Shown: piece after piece, positions 31,964 through 40,681 of the stretch | Layout: each line of letters starts with the position of its first letter | Numbering within the stretch: the first letter of the stretch is position 1 | DNA from: PNON01 sp963757065 | Lineage (GTDB): Bacteria; Chloroflexota; Anaerolineae; Anaerolineales; Anaerolineaceae | Assembly (NCBI GenBank): GCA_963757065.1 | Contig: CAVWQC010000007.1 | Location: 1 to 64,000, forward strand | Length of the DNA: 64,000 bases | Direction of reading: 5' to 3' | Made by a program: the position numbers and the translations under genes | The notes under the pieces: model-generated | What the model was told of the DNA's origin: nothing | The model's input: the letters and a program-made list of their open reading frames with translations, nothing else | The model's database searches: none

Positions 31964-32647
31964 ATGGGAAATATATTGATTGTTGAAGATGATCCCAGCA
32001 TACGCAAACTGGTGAAGGTCAACCTGATGAAACGAGGTTATACTGTCACCGAAGCGGAGGATAGCCACAGAGCGATCGCCTTGTTTCAAGAGGTTTCCGT
32101 GGATCTGGTCCTGCTTGACCTGATCCTTCCCGGTCTGTCAGGCGTCGATGTGTGCAAATGGATCCGGTCCAGATCGGATATTCCCATCATCATCTTAAGT
32201 GCCAGATTGGAAGAGGATCTTAAAGTGGCTGCACTGGATGCCGGGGCTGATGATTATGTGACCAAACCGTTTGGCCAGGAAGAATTACTGGCGAGGGTGC
32301 GGGCATTCCTGCGCCGGTCTTACGTTTCGGCGAAAACCAATGATGCAAGAATTCAGATCGGAGAACTTTCCATTGATCTGGAGGCACGCCGTGTCTTCAT
32401 CGGAGAGGAAGATCTTCACCTCACCCGCACCGAATATGCCATTCTCGCCGAATTAACTCACCGTTTGGATGCCATCGTCACCCATGATGAGCTGTTAACT
32501 GAGGTTTGGGGTCCGGAGTATCGCGGCTCCAGCCATTATTTACATACATATTTAGGACGTTTGCGCAAAAAACTGGGGGATTATAGCGAACTGCTTGAAA
32601 CTGTTCCCGGTATGGGTTACAACATGCACTCGAAGAAAATTTTCTAG
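31964..32647 (+). CDS. OmpR/KdpE-like response regulator
   Basis: The 227-residue protein has receiver residues ED-D at 8-10, phospho-acceptor Asp52 (VDLVLLDLILPGLSG), Ser near 80 and Lys (YVTKPFGQEELLARV), and a winged-helix domain with LTRTEYAILAELTH and SHYLHTYLGRLRKKLGD, ending TVPGMGYNM. The winged helix resembles KdpE-type regulators. It follows its kinase by 3 bp. The Dps gene starts 111 bp later and may be a target. Confidence 0.93.
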   Translation: MGNILIVEDDPSIRKLVKVNLMKRGYTVTEAEDSHRAIALFQEVSVDLVLLDLILPGLSGVDVCKWIRSRSDIPIIILSARLEEDLKVAALDAGADDYVTKPFGQEELLARVRAFLRRSYVSAKTNDARIQIGELSIDLEARRVFIGEEDLHLTRTEYAILAELTHRLDAIVTHDELLTEVWGPEYRGSSHYLHTYLGRLRKKLGDYSELLETVPGMGYNMHSKKIF

Positions 32648-32758
32648 TCAAACCCAATAATTTATATAGATATTTTATAGATTGTATTAGGGACAAAGAT
32701 AGCCCCTTTCGAATAGGATGGTATTGTAGGAAAAATCCATCTACTGAAAGGAAGCTAC

Positions 32759-33316
32759 ATGGATCTTAATCGTAACAACGGCCACAATCCAAAGTTGCGG
32801 GTCCTCATCCAACCGAATATCGGTTTGGGTAGCGATGCTCGCGACCCAGTTGTGGAAATCCTCCATAAAACCCTGGCCGACGAAGCCGTCCTGACATTAA
32901 AAACGCGAAGCGCCCATTGGAATATGACCGGACCCGGTTTCTTCGAACTGCATAACCTGTTTGAAACCCAATACGAACAGCTCAACCGTAGTTGTAATGA
33001 GATAGCAGAACGCGCCCGTATGTTGGGCGGTGTTTCGCTTGGCAGCTTCGACGAATATCTGAAACATACCCGGCTCGAAGAACAACCAGGAAATGTGCCG
33101 GATGTCCTGCATCTGTTAGCGGACCATGAAACTGTTATCCGATTCTTGCGAGAGGATGCGAGAAAATGTACTGAGGAATATGAAGACGAAGGCACATTTA
33201 ATATGCTGGTGGAAAAGATCCGCTTGCATGAACAGATGGCCTGGATGCTTCGTTCCATTATCGAAAACGAACCTGTACATGGCGAAAGCCAGGAAGGAAT
33301 TATTAAAAATGAATGA
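32759..33316 (+). CDS. dps: Dps-family ferritin-like DNA-protection protein
   Basis: The 185-residue protein is a Dps/bacterioferritin-like four-helix protein: LADEAVLTLKTRSAHWNMTG carries the His of the inter-subunit ferroxidase centre, LFETQYEQLNRSCNEIAERA the conserved acidic residues of helix 2, and DHETVIRFLREDAR helix 3. Dps oxidises Fe(II) with peroxide and stores ferric iron, protecting DNA. GAAAGGAAG precedes the ATG. The next gene starts inside its last codons (8-bp overlap), so the two are translationally coupled. It heads a stress-related gene row. Confidence 0.88.
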   Translation: MDLNRNNGHNPKLRVLIQPNIGLGSDARDPVVEILHKTLADEAVLTLKTRSAHWNMTGPGFFELHNLFETQYEQLNRSCNEIAERARMLGGVSLGSFDEYLKHTRLEEQPGNVPDVLHLLADHETVIRFLREDARKCTEEYEDEGTFNMLVEKIRLHEQMAWMLRSIIENEPVHGESQEGIIKNE

Positions 33317-33725
33317 TCAACAGTTAAATAACAAAGTCCGCAAGGATGCTGACAGAATTATCAAGGATATCAACACACTTGTAGGAGATTCTTCCAATCG
33401 ATTGAGCAGATTTGAAGATGACGTGAACCAGGTCGCAGGTAAGGCGAAGGAAGATATTAATTCATGGGTAGAGGAAGGTGTCTCTAATTTCGAAAGGATG
33501 ACAGGAAACGTAAAGGATTCCGTTGCCGACAAAGCGGCCATATTAAGGAAGGATGTTAAGCGGGGTATGAAACAATATAACAATAAAGCGCAGGAAGTGG
33601 CTGACAAGATCCCCGGTGGTTTCAGCGAAAGTGCTGCCAAGTACCCCTGGGTGGTTATATCTCTTGGCCTGGCTTTAGGTTTCTTCCTGGGTATTTTACT
33701 TAAACCCTCCCGTCATACTATTTAA
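33309..33725 (+). CDS. DUF883/ElaB-like membrane-anchored helical protein
   Basis: The 138-residue protein is almost entirely charged helix (residues 1-105) with Asp/Lys/Glu heptads, followed by one C-terminal transmembrane segment YPWVVISLGLALGFFLGILL and a short basic tail. This layout, including the Pro-Trp before the helix and Gly-rich membrane segment, matches the ElaB/YqjD/DUF883 type, whose E. coli members tether ribosomes to the membrane in stationary phase. The assignment is by architecture and not strong motif identity. The ATG at 33309 overlaps the dps stop. Longer readings upstream lie within dps and are rejected. Confidence 0.7.
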   Translation: MNDQQLNNKVRKDADRIIKDINTLVGDSSNRLSRFEDDVNQVAGKAKEDINSWVEEGVSNFERMTGNVKDSVADKAAILRKDVKRGMKQYNNKAQEVADKIPGGFSESAAKYPWVVISLGLALGFFLGILLKPSRHTI

Positions 33726-33761
33726 GACTCGAGCATATGAGAAGCTAAGAAGGAGAAAAAA

Positions 33762-33953
33762 ATGAACAACAATGTATTTCAAGGTAAGTGGAAACAAATG
33801 CGCGGCCAGGCAAAAGTCTGGTGGGGTAAATTCACTGATGACGACCTGGAAAAAGTAGATGGCAATCTGGATAAATTAACCGGCCTTCTTCAGGAAAAAT
33901 ATGGATATACCCAACAGCAGGCCGAAGACGAAATCGAAAAGAGGACAAAATGA
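33762..33953 (+). CDS. CsbD family stress protein, copy 1
   Basis: The 63-residue protein is a textbook CsbD domain: NVFQGKWKQMRGQAKVWWGK, then DDLEKVDGNLDKLTGLLQEKYGYT and EIEKR. CsbD proteins are induced in general stress responses (sigma-B in Bacillus) but have no known activity. AAGGAG lies 7-8 bases before the ATG. It overlaps the next gene by 4 bp. A second CsbD gene lies at 48916-49155 with the same neighbour type. Confidence 0.92.
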   Translation: MNNNVFQGKWKQMRGQAKVWWGKFTDDDLEKVDGNLDKLTGLLQEKYGYTQQQAEDEIEKRTK

Positions 33954-34459
33954 CTGACTATAAAGAAGTAAGAACCACAGAACATGAGCAAGGAAAGGAA
34001 TTGCGTCTCGCAACCTTTAAAGCCACGCAGATCATCTGGCTGCTTTTGGTGCTGCTGGAAGCCGGACTGGCATTGCGTGTAGTCTTCAAATTGATCGGTG
34101 TCAATGCGAATAATGCCTTTGCATCATTCCTTTACGGAACAACCGGAATATTCGTAGCACCCTTTGCGTCATTGTTTCCAGCGCCTTCTGCCGATGGAAT
34201 GGTTTTGGAAATATCCACCATTCTGGCAATGATCATTTACGCGCTGATATTCTGGGCTCTTGAACGGATAGTATATGTAGTTTTCTACCGTCCGCGTGGA
34301 CCAAGGACTGTAAATCAGACGATGGTAGCTGAGCATACTCCTGTACAGGCACCATTAGGTGTGAGCCAAACAAGTACGACAACCCAGGCTCCCAATGGAG
34401 CCACCAGCCAGACAACAGTAACTGAGCGTACAGATCCACAAATACCGCGGTCACTTTAG
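33950..34459 (+). CDS. YggT-like membrane protein
   Basis: The 169-residue protein has two or three hydrophobic segments (IIWLLLVLLEAGLALRVVFK near 27-46, the region FLYGTTGIFVAPFASLFP near 60-78, and ISTILAMIIYALIFWAL near 87-103). The middle segment, with FVAPFASLFP, recalls the YGGT repeat. The C-terminal third is Thr/Gln-rich and probably unstructured. The role of YggT proteins is unclear (osmotic/potassium and division links are known). It is translationally coupled to csbD through an ATGA overlap. Confidence 0.7.
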   Translation: MTDYKEVRTTEHEQGKELRLATFKATQIIWLLLVLLEAGLALRVVFKLIGVNANNAFASFLYGTTGIFVAPFASLFPAPSADGMVLEISTILAMIIYALIFWALERIVYVVFYRPRGPRTVNQTMVAEHTPVQAPLGVSQTSTTTQAPNGATSQTTVTERTDPQIPRSL

Positions 34460-34539
34460 CCGCTGTATTGGTAAATATCTCCGGTTTTACGAGTAAATTT
34501 TAAAAACCGGAGGTATACCAATGCGAAAGGAGATTATTA

Positions 34540-34677
34540 ATGAACCTGTTCAATTTCATTGTATGGCTATCGGCCGGGGCAGTTGTAGGTTGGTTTGCCA
34601 GCCGGATGGTTCAGGCAGAAAAGAAACGAATCTACGTTCCAATGTCTAGCGTATATCACAGCTCTTCGAAGAAATAG
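34540..34677 (+). CDS. Small membrane protein, truncated GlsB/YeaQ-like
   Basis: A 45-residue protein begins MNLFNFIVWLSAGAVVGWFA, a single membrane helix with the GxxxGW pattern seen in the first helix of GlsB/YeaQ/YmgE proteins. It then has a basic tail (EKKRIY) and no second or third helix. AAAGGAG precedes the ATG by 6-7 bases, which strongly supports translation. It lies between the YggT-like and full-length glsB-like genes and may be a shortened paralogue or a regulator of the latter. Confidence 0.65.
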   Translation: MNLFNFIVWLSAGAVVGWFASRMVQAEKKRIYVPMSSVYHSSSKK

Positions 34678-34766
34678 ACCCTGGTATTTTGGGGTTGGAA
34701 CAATATTTTCAAATAGTATAAAAACGATTTTGAAGATCTATCTAAATGATGTACCAGAAATAAACA

Positions 34767-34780
34767 CACGGTATTCCGTG
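34767..34780 (+). promoter_or_regulatory. 14-bp inverted repeat upstream of glsB-like copy 1
   Basis: CACGGTATTCCGTG has 5-bp arms around TATT and lies 30 bp before the ATG. The identical sequence, with flanking ACA before and AAAA after, occurs at 49168-49181 before the second glsB copy. It could be an operator or an RNA hairpin. Confidence 0.6.
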
Positions 34781-34810
34781 AAAAACAATCAATTACAAAG
34801 GAGATAAAGA

Positions 34811-35065
34811 ATGAACCTGCTTATATATCTACTCGTTGCTGCGGTAATCGGCTGGATTGCAACAGAAATTATGCACGACCGTTCCAACCTGCTGATCAAT
34901 ATCATTGTGGCGGTCGTTGGCGCTTTCCTGGCTGGATACTTCCTTAGCCCAATCTTCAAAGTGGGAACGATCAATGATGCGATCACCGTTCCAACCATGT
35001 TGGTCACGTTATTGGGATCGGTCATCCTTCTGGCGATTGTCAGGCTTTTCAGACGCCGACGCTAA
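34811..35065 (+). CDS. GlsB/YeaQ/YmgE family membrane protein, copy 1
   Basis: The 84-residue protein has three transmembrane helices: LLIYLLVAAVIGWIATEIM, LLINIIVAVVGAFLAGYFL and MLVTLLGSVILLAIVRLF, ending in RRRR. This is the transglycosylase-associated/GlsB family, linked to general stress. The spacing of Gly residues fits the family. AAGGAG precedes the ATG by 8 bases. It is about 90% identical by eye to the protein at 49209-49463, a recent duplication or a conversion event. Confidence 0.9.
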   Translation: MNLLIYLLVAAVIGWIATEIMHDRSNLLINIIVAVVGAFLAGYFLSPIFKVGTINDAITVPTMLVTLLGSVILLAIVRLFRRRR

Positions 35066-35217
35066 ACCAGCAGCATTGGCTTTGAGAGACCTGGAACGAC
35101 GTGCGTTCACCACAAACTGCCTTTCCCCGGTAAGAAAAGTATTATCTACCACCAGGAACACACTACCGGGTGGTAATCAAAAGATCATTCAATCGATCAA
35201 TATAAAGGAGAAAACTT

Positions 35218-35376
35218 ATGTTATGGACTATCGTAGTAATTCTAATTGTTTTGTGGGCACTCGGCTTTTTCGGCCGGAACATCAGCTCAAGCTTTCCCAA
35301 AACTGGTAATTGGGTGCATGTTCTGATCGTGATCGCGGTCATCCTCATTATATTGAACCTATTGAAGGTGATTTAA
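35218..35376 (+). CDS. Small membrane protein, lmo0937/DUF5670-like
   Basis: The 52-residue protein has two membrane helices: MLWTIVVILIVLWALGFF and the C-terminal VHVLIVIAVILIILNLLKV, joined by a short polar loop. The opening MLWTIxVILxxLWALG matches the lmo0937-type (DUF5670) small proteins found beside stress genes. AAAGGAG lies 7 bases before the ATG. No function is established for the family. Confidence 0.75.
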   Translation: MLWTIVVILIVLWALGFFGRNISSSFPKTGNWVHVLIVIAVILIILNLLKVI

Positions 35377-35408
35377 ACCTTTTAGGGAGATTTAGCAGCC
35401 AGTTGTAC

Positions 35409-35438
35409 CCAGTTGATGAATTAGGCAGCATCAACTGG
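35409..35438 (+). promoter_or_regulatory. Hairpin downstream of small membrane protein gene
   Basis: CCAGTTGATG and CATCAACTGG are perfect 10-bp arms around a 10-base loop, 32 bp after the stop codon. There is no U-tract. An additional CCAGTTG (35399) and CAACTGG (35526) allow alternative pairings. Confidence 0.6.
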
Positions 35439-35448
35439 CAGCATTACA

Positions 35449-35546
35449 AAACGATCAGGTGACTAATCGATCAACCAGGTGAATTAATAAATTGGATCAT
35501 ATATTCGCCTTCGGTTTAATGAGATCAACTGGAAACCTGATCGTTT
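35449..35546. repeat. Long-range inverted repeat
   Basis: AAACGATCAGGT (35449-35460) and ACCTGATCGTTT (35535-35546) are perfect 12-bp complements 74 bases apart. With the neighbouring CAGTTG/CAACTG arms they could fold the whole 35399-35546 spacer. No gene is present. Confidence 0.6.
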
Positions 35547-35659
35547 AGTATTATCAAAATTTTCACTGTTCCGGAAAGCTCAGCGTTCAATGTCTCATGA
35601 TGAATTTATCGGAGATTGGTTTGGCCAGGCATAAAATGAAATGAATAAAGGAGAATATC

Positions 35660-36097
35660 ATGAAAAAATGCGAAGAAGTAATGACCAAAAACCCAATTTG
35701 CTGCTTACCAGATGACAATGTTGGGAAAGTAGCAGAAATGATGAAAAAAACAAACATCGGCTCGATACCGGTGGTGGAAAATGAACAATCTCGAAAACTG
35801 GTTGGGATTGTGACCGATCGGGATCTGGCGATCAAGATAGTTGCCGAAGGCCGGGATGCCAAATCTACAAAAGTTGAAGCTGTTATGACTCATAAAGTCG
35901 TTACCTGCCATCCTGATGATGAATTGCAAAAGGCCCTGGAAGCAATGTCTGAACATCAATTACGCCGTATTCCCATCGTTGACAACAATAACAAGATCCT
36001 GGGGATAATTGCCCAGGCGGATGTAGCGGTACGGGTAAATCAGCCAGAGAAGACGGCTGCAGTTGTTAAGGAGATTTCGGAATCCAACGAGAAGTAA
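35660..36097 (+). CDS. CBS-domain protein (BON-less, two CBS repeats)
   Basis: The 145-residue protein is a single CBS pair (Bateman module): CEEVMTKNPICCLPDDNVGK to DRDLAIKIVAEG (first repeat, 3-70) and VEAVMTHKVVTCHPDDELQK to QADVAVRV (second, 75-130). Such proteins bind adenine nucleotides or their derivatives and act as energy or redox sensors. There is no fused enzyme domain. AAAGGAG precedes the ATG by 8 bases. The context suggests a stress-related regulator. Confidence 0.9.
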   Translation: MKKCEEVMTKNPICCLPDDNVGKVAEMMKKTNIGSIPVVENEQSRKLVGIVTDRDLAIKIVAEGRDAKSTKVEAVMTHKVVTCHPDDELQKALEAMSEHQLRRIPIVDNNNKILGIIAQADVAVRVNQPEKTAAVVKEISESNEK

Positions 36098-36198
36098 GGG
36101 TTCTGTTTATATATTACAAGCACATTCAGCTTGACCAGAGTGAAGTTTGATTACCATTGATGAATATTTATCTGAGTGATTGAAAGAATAGGGACGAC

Positions 36199-37476
36199 TT
36201 GGAGTTAAACCTACCACAGCCACAGAACCCCTGGACATTTAGACGGGTTGTTTGGGCAACTCTCGTTATTGTTTTGATAGCCGCAGGTTTTTGGCTGCTA
36301 TTCCGGTTTTACCAGGTCGTCTTTATTCTGTTTATCTCTATCGTAATGGGCACGGTGATCAGGCCGGTCGTGACATGGCTGCACCACCTGGGACTTCCCC
36401 GTATGGCCGGGGTCATTCTTGTTTTCCTTCTGCTGTTCTCCCTTTTAGTCGGTTTCGTTTTGTTATTATTTCCATTGATAGTTGAACAAGGAATCACTGT
36501 CGCTGCGGCTGTTCCGGGTTATTACCAGGGACTTCGCGAATGGATGGCGCATATTCCCAATCAATTTATTGTCCGGTTAAGCGATTTTCTACCAACCGTA
36601 TTGCCAGGTTTGAAACCAGTGCAGCAAACTGGGGAACAGATCCTTGCTTCTGCTGCGCAAGCTTTGGATTATATATCCATGGTGGTGAGGGTACTCTTTG
36701 TGGCTACTGCCATCCTACTCCTTGCTTTTCATTGGACACTTGATGGACCCAAGATTATTCAGGCGATATTGCTGCTTTTTCCCAAAGACCATCGTAAAAG
36801 CTACAGCGATCTGATTTCCTCTATGGAATCAAAAGTTGGATTCTATATTGCCGGACAGAGTGTTCTTTGTTTGATCATAGGAGTCCTGGCTTTAATTGCA
36901 TACCTTATCATTGGATTACCAAATGCTCTGGTATTAGCTCTAATTGCCGGCGTATTAGAGGCAATTCCAATGGTTGGCCCATTATTGGGCGCAATACCAG
37001 CTGCAGTAATTGCATTGTCCATTTCCCCCTCCAAGTTGATCTGGGTAATTGTAGCAACGATTATCATTCAACAGATCGAGAATAGCCTGCTCGTTCCGCG
37101 TGTCATGCGGAAAGCAGTGGGGGTTAATCCATTTGTTTCCCTTCTGGCAATTTTTGCCTTTAGCTCCCTGTTCGGTATTGCGGGAGCGCTGATGGCAATA
37201 CCGATTGCAGCCATTATTCAATTGTTGCTTGATCGATTTATTTTTCATCCAATCGCTATTGAACCGGAGGAGATCTCACCAGGACGGGACATAGCCAGTC
37301 GGTTAAGAAATGATGCAAATGATCTGGTTAATGATCTTCGTAGACAAGCCAGGCTTCAAAAAGGCGGCAATGATCACCGGATCAAGCAGATCGATCAAGT
37401 GATGGATGAAATTGAATCCATTTCAACTGATCTTGATACTTTACTCGCACAGGTCCACACTTCTGGTGAATCATGA
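36199..37476 (+). CDS. AI-2E family transporter (UPF0118/PerM), first copy
   Basis: The 425-residue protein has about eight transmembrane helices, with family features PRMAGVILVFLLLFSLLVGF, a central amphipathic region, and the C-terminal GLPNALVLALIAGVLEAIPMVGPLLGAIPA motif diagnostic for AI-2E/PerM proteins. A soluble C-terminal tail (about 350-425) is added. Family members export AI-2 (TqsA) or act as Na+/H+ antiporters, and which applies cannot be told. The TTG start has only GGGAC upstream. It overlaps the second copy by 4 bp (ATGA). Confidence 0.85.
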   Translation: MELNLPQPQNPWTFRRVVWATLVIVLIAAGFWLLFRFYQVVFILFISIVMGTVIRPVVTWLHHLGLPRMAGVILVFLLLFSLLVGFVLLLFPLIVEQGITVAAAVPGYYQGLREWMAHIPNQFIVRLSDFLPTVLPGLKPVQQTGEQILASAAQALDYISMVVRVLFVATAILLLAFHWTLDGPKIIQAILLLFPKDHRKSYSDLISSMESKVGFYIAGQSVLCLIIGVLALIAYLIIGLPNALVLALIAGVLEAIPMVGPLLGAIPAAVIALSISPSKLIWVIVATIIIQQIENSLLVPRVMRKAVGVNPFVSLLAIFAFSSLFGIAGALMAIPIAAIIQLLLDRFIFHPIAIEPEEISPGRDIASRLRNDANDLVNDLRRQARLQKGGNDHRIKQIDQVMDEIESISTDLDTLLAQVHTSGES

Positions 37477-38705
37477 CGAAACAATTAGCCATTTATGGTA
37501 CAGCAGTCATGACAACATTGCTGGCATTATTGATTCTATGGCAGTTTCGAATTGTCGCCATTTACGTTTTGATCTCGCTCACATTAGCAGCCGCAATTCG
37601 ACCGCTGGTTCAGCGGTTGGTTGGACGAGCAATCATTATTCGCATTGTTTGGATCTTGCTTTACATTCTGGTCCTGAGTAGTTTCGTCTTTATATTATTC
37701 CTGACAGGCAAAGCCATTGTTTCTGAAATTCAATTTATTTCCCAAAACGCTTCTGTCAGGGATGCGTGGCTGGTCCCGAGTTGGCTGCAAGGCACTACTT
37801 TCCAAAAAACAATATTTGCACGGATTCCATCTCCGAGTAAACTTTTCGACGCAGTTACAGGAGCACAGGGACAGCTTGTACTGCCGGCAATGCTGGGCTT
37901 TTTCCAGGGTATCGGTGGTGTTCTGAGCGGGGTTTTCGTCATTCTTTTCTTAAGTATTTATTGGAGTGTCAATCAGGTCCATTTTGAGAGACTATGGCTT
38001 TCACTTTTGCCATCCGGTCAACGCAGACAGGCAAGAGGTGTTTGGCGTACCGTGGAACCGGACATCGGTGCTTACATACGCAGCGAGATGATCCAAAGTC
38101 TACTGGCAGGGTTGTTATTTGGGCTTGGGTCATGGCTACTTGGATCTCCGTATCCTGCATTGCTTGCGTTGGCTGGAGCTTTAGCCTGCCTTATTCCCGT
38201 GGTTGGAGAAGCGTTGGCTATCATCATCGTGATATTGGTGGGTCTGATGACAAGTGTTCAACTAAGCCTGTTTACTGCACTCTTTGCTTTAGTGGTTTTG
38301 ATCTCGATGCGAATATGGGTCAAACCCCGCCTATTTAACCGCGGATGGGATAATCCCATTTTGACTGTTATTCTGATCATTACCATGGCAGATGCTTTTG
38401 GTCTTGCCGGCGTTATCGTGGCACCACCGTTATCAGTAATTTGCCAAATCTTATGGAGTCGCCTGGTAAGTCACCGTATGGTATCTGGAGACGCTACACA
38501 GCTATCCGATATTAAAGAACGGCAGGAACGATTAAAGGAATTAATCGCAGCGATGGATGAACCACCACCGCCTTTGGTGCCCAGCAGCATGGAGCGTCTG
38601 AATCATCTGATCGGGAAAGCTGAACCCATTTTACAGACGGTTCCCATGGTCGAATCTTCTGATCCATTACTTCAAGTTTCAACCAATCCAGAACAGAAAG
38701 AATAA
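37473..38705 (+). CDS. AI-2E family transporter (UPF0118/PerM), second copy
   Basis: The 410-residue protein shares the AI-2E fold with the gene just upstream: about eight helices and the motif SPYPALLALAGALACLIPVVGEALA. The sequence is clearly divergent from the first copy, so this is an old duplication or a heteromeric partner. The two are translationally coupled and the stop lies 1 bp before the next gene, which places them in one operon with the YihY-like protein. Confidence 0.83.
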   Translation: MTKQLAIYGTAVMTTLLALLILWQFRIVAIYVLISLTLAAAIRPLVQRLVGRAIIIRIVWILLYILVLSSFVFILFLTGKAIVSEIQFISQNASVRDAWLVPSWLQGTTFQKTIFARIPSPSKLFDAVTGAQGQLVLPAMLGFFQGIGGVLSGVFVILFLSIYWSVNQVHFERLWLSLLPSGQRRQARGVWRTVEPDIGAYIRSEMIQSLLAGLLFGLGSWLLGSPYPALLALAGALACLIPVVGEALAIIIVILVGLMTSVQLSLFTALFALVVLISMRIWVKPRLFNRGWDNPILTVILIITMADAFGLAGVIVAPPLSVICQILWSRLVSHRMVSGDATQLSDIKERQERLKELIAAMDEPPPPLVPSSMERLNHLIGKAEPILQTVPMVESSDPLLQVSTNPEQKE

Positions 38706-38706
38706 A

Positions 38707-39648
38707 ATGGCAGCGCCAAAAATTATTAATAATCTGGCGTTGTTTAAGCAGAAAAGCTTAACCTGGGCACGCCAAATTGATCAAAGGACACATGGAAGAT
38801 TAGGAATCTTGACAGGGGCAGCCAGTCAAACATTTATGCCTGATTCCGTGATCACAGCTGCAGCCATTGCGTATTTTGCGGTCATTTCCCTCTTTCCACT
38901 CACCCTGCTGACCATAGCCATTGCCAGTTTCAGCCTCGGTTCAGCGATGGATCAAAATCTGATCATCCAAAGGTTAGAGTTTATTGCGCCTGCACTAGGC
39001 CAGCTATTGGGTCGGAATATTGACGAAATAATTAAGGCTCGCGGTCCTATGACAGGCTTTGCATTAGTTGGCCTGGTTTGGTCAACCTCAACAATTTTTT
39101 ACACACTTAATCAGACCATGAATGTGATTTGGGGTAATAAACGAAGAAGGCCTGTTTGGAAACAACGAGGTCTTGGGATTTTGGTGGTTCTGGCCTTCGT
39201 TGGTCCGGTTCTCATCTTCACCTCTTTTGCAACAAGTATGATCGCTAATCTCCGAACATGGCTGCCCAACCAAATCATGCCCATAGGTGACGGCATTAGC
39301 TTTCTCGTAGCCATCCTGCTGGATTTTGCATTATTCATGGTGATATATATGATTCTTCCCCATGGAGCTTCAACATGGCGTGAAGTTTTACCTGGTGCGG
39401 TCTGGGCTGGTCTGCTCTGGGAACTGGCCAAGCGAGCCTTTTTGCTTTTTATTTCCACCTATATTTCTGTTTCAAACCTGATCTATGGCTCGGTAGCAGC
39501 AATAATTGCCTTTCTTACATGGGCATACCTGAGCGGGAGTATCTTTCTCTTTGGTGCGTTCTTGAGCGTTGCTTATTACAGGTTAAAGCACCAACCAGAT
39601 CCTGCCGCTCAAACAATCATTACAAAAAGCGTTGACCCAAATTTATAA
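38707..39648 (+). CDS. YihY/virulence factor BrkB family membrane protein
   Basis: The 313-residue protein has about six helices and family motifs AAAIAYFAVISLFPLTLLTI near 55-75, a GLVWSTSTIFYTLNQTMNVIW region, LPHGASTWREVLPGAVWAGLLWELAKRAF and the final YGSVAAIIAFLTWAYLSGSIFLFGA (each cited in part). BrkB/YihY proteins are often misnamed RNase BN, and their role is unknown but envelope-related. It follows the second AI-2E gene with a 1-bp gap. Confidence 0.85.
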   Translation: MAAPKIINNLALFKQKSLTWARQIDQRTHGRLGILTGAASQTFMPDSVITAAAIAYFAVISLFPLTLLTIAIASFSLGSAMDQNLIIQRLEFIAPALGQLLGRNIDEIIKARGPMTGFALVGLVWSTSTIFYTLNQTMNVIWGNKRRRPVWKQRGLGILVVLAFVGPVLIFTSFATSMIANLRTWLPNQIMPIGDGISFLVAILLDFALFMVIYMILPHGASTWREVLPGAVWAGLLWELAKRAFLLFISTYISVSNLIYGSVAAIIAFLTWAYLSGSIFLFGAFLSVAYYRLKHQPDPAAQTIITKSVDPNL

Positions 39649-39699
39649 GTCTTTCAATCACTTATAATTAGGACAGTAGAAAGATAAATAGGATCGGCT

Positions 39700-40674
39700 A
39701 TGAAAGAAATAACTGAAGCGAAACCCAGTATTACAAATAAACACCGGATGCGAGCAAAGTTGATCTTTAATCCCGGTTCAGGGACAACCGGCGATTCACC
39801 TGTTCAACTCCTGGATGTCATTCGGGAAATGCAAGCCTGGAAACTCGTACCGGAAGCTTTCCTGATCGAACCGGGCTGCGATTTGCCGGGAGCAGTCAGG
39901 CAAGCCCTGGAGCAGGGTTTTCGCATGTTCGTGGTTTGCGGAGGTGACGGCACCATTTCGGCTGTTGCCAGAATCCTGGCGGGAACAAAGGCAACACTGG
40001 GGATCATTCCCATCGGCACTCAAAATAATACTGCCCTCAGCCTGGGAATCCCTTCGGACATTCCATCTGCCATTGCCATTCTGCGAGCTGGCCGGCGTAT
40101 CAAAGTAGATGTCGGGATGGCAAGTTGTGGAGGAATTAACACTCCATTCCTGGAAGTTTGCTCTGTAGGGTTGGTCTCGTCCCTTTTCCCATCTGCCGAT
40201 GATATTCAGCATGGAAATCTGGCCAGAGTCGGCGATTTCCTGGCAACACTGACCGCTTCTCCACCCGCAGAGATACAGCTTTATTTAGAGAAAAAGAAGA
40301 AAATACAAAGTAAAGGTCACGTCGTGCTGGTCTCCAATATGCCAATTATCGGGCTGCATTATCAGGTTGGAGCTGCAGAATCCTATAATGATGGCTTACT
40401 GGATGTGCTTTTCTTTGCGGAGCTATCCAAACTGGATCTTTTGGCATATGTTTTCCAGGGAGTGGGTGAAGGAAAGCCGGAAGACTCCCGCATTCAGCAC
40501 TACCATGTGCGCAGGGTTGAGATAAACACAACCCCTGCGATGCAAGTGATGGCGGATGGATCACCCTTAGGTGAGGGGACGGTACGGATCGAAGTACGAA
40601 AACGAGTTCTGGCGATGATGGTTGGGGAACAAGTTTCAGAGAAGCAGTCAATGCCAGAAGAGCAAATTGGATAA
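39700..40674 (+). CDS. Diacylglycerol kinase-family lipid kinase (YegS/DgkB-like)
   Basis: The 324-residue protein has the DAGK catalytic signature: RAKLIFNPGSG (nucleotide-binding), MFVVCGGDGTISAVARIL with the GGDGT loop, and IIPIGTQNNTALSLGIP. The C-terminal beta domain has IGLHYQVGAAESYNDGLLDV and MQVMADGSPLG. Such enzymes phosphorylate diacylglycerol or related lipids. The usual GTxNDF is GTQNN here, a YegS-like variation. It lies in the same row as the PAP2 phosphatase, so the pair may interconvert a lipid and its phosphate. Confidence 0.85.
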   Translation: MKEITEAKPSITNKHRMRAKLIFNPGSGTTGDSPVQLLDVIREMQAWKLVPEAFLIEPGCDLPGAVRQALEQGFRMFVVCGGDGTISAVARILAGTKATLGIIPIGTQNNTALSLGIPSDIPSAIAILRAGRRIKVDVGMASCGGINTPFLEVCSVGLVSSLFPSADDIQHGNLARVGDFLATLTASPPAEIQLYLEKKKKIQSKGHVVLVSNMPIIGLHYQVGAAESYNDGLLDVLFFAELSKLDLLAYVFQGVGEGKPEDSRIQHYHVRRVEINTTPAMQVMADGSPLGEGTVRIEVRKRVLAMMVGEQVSEKQSMPEEQIG

Positions 40675-40681
40675 CGAATAA

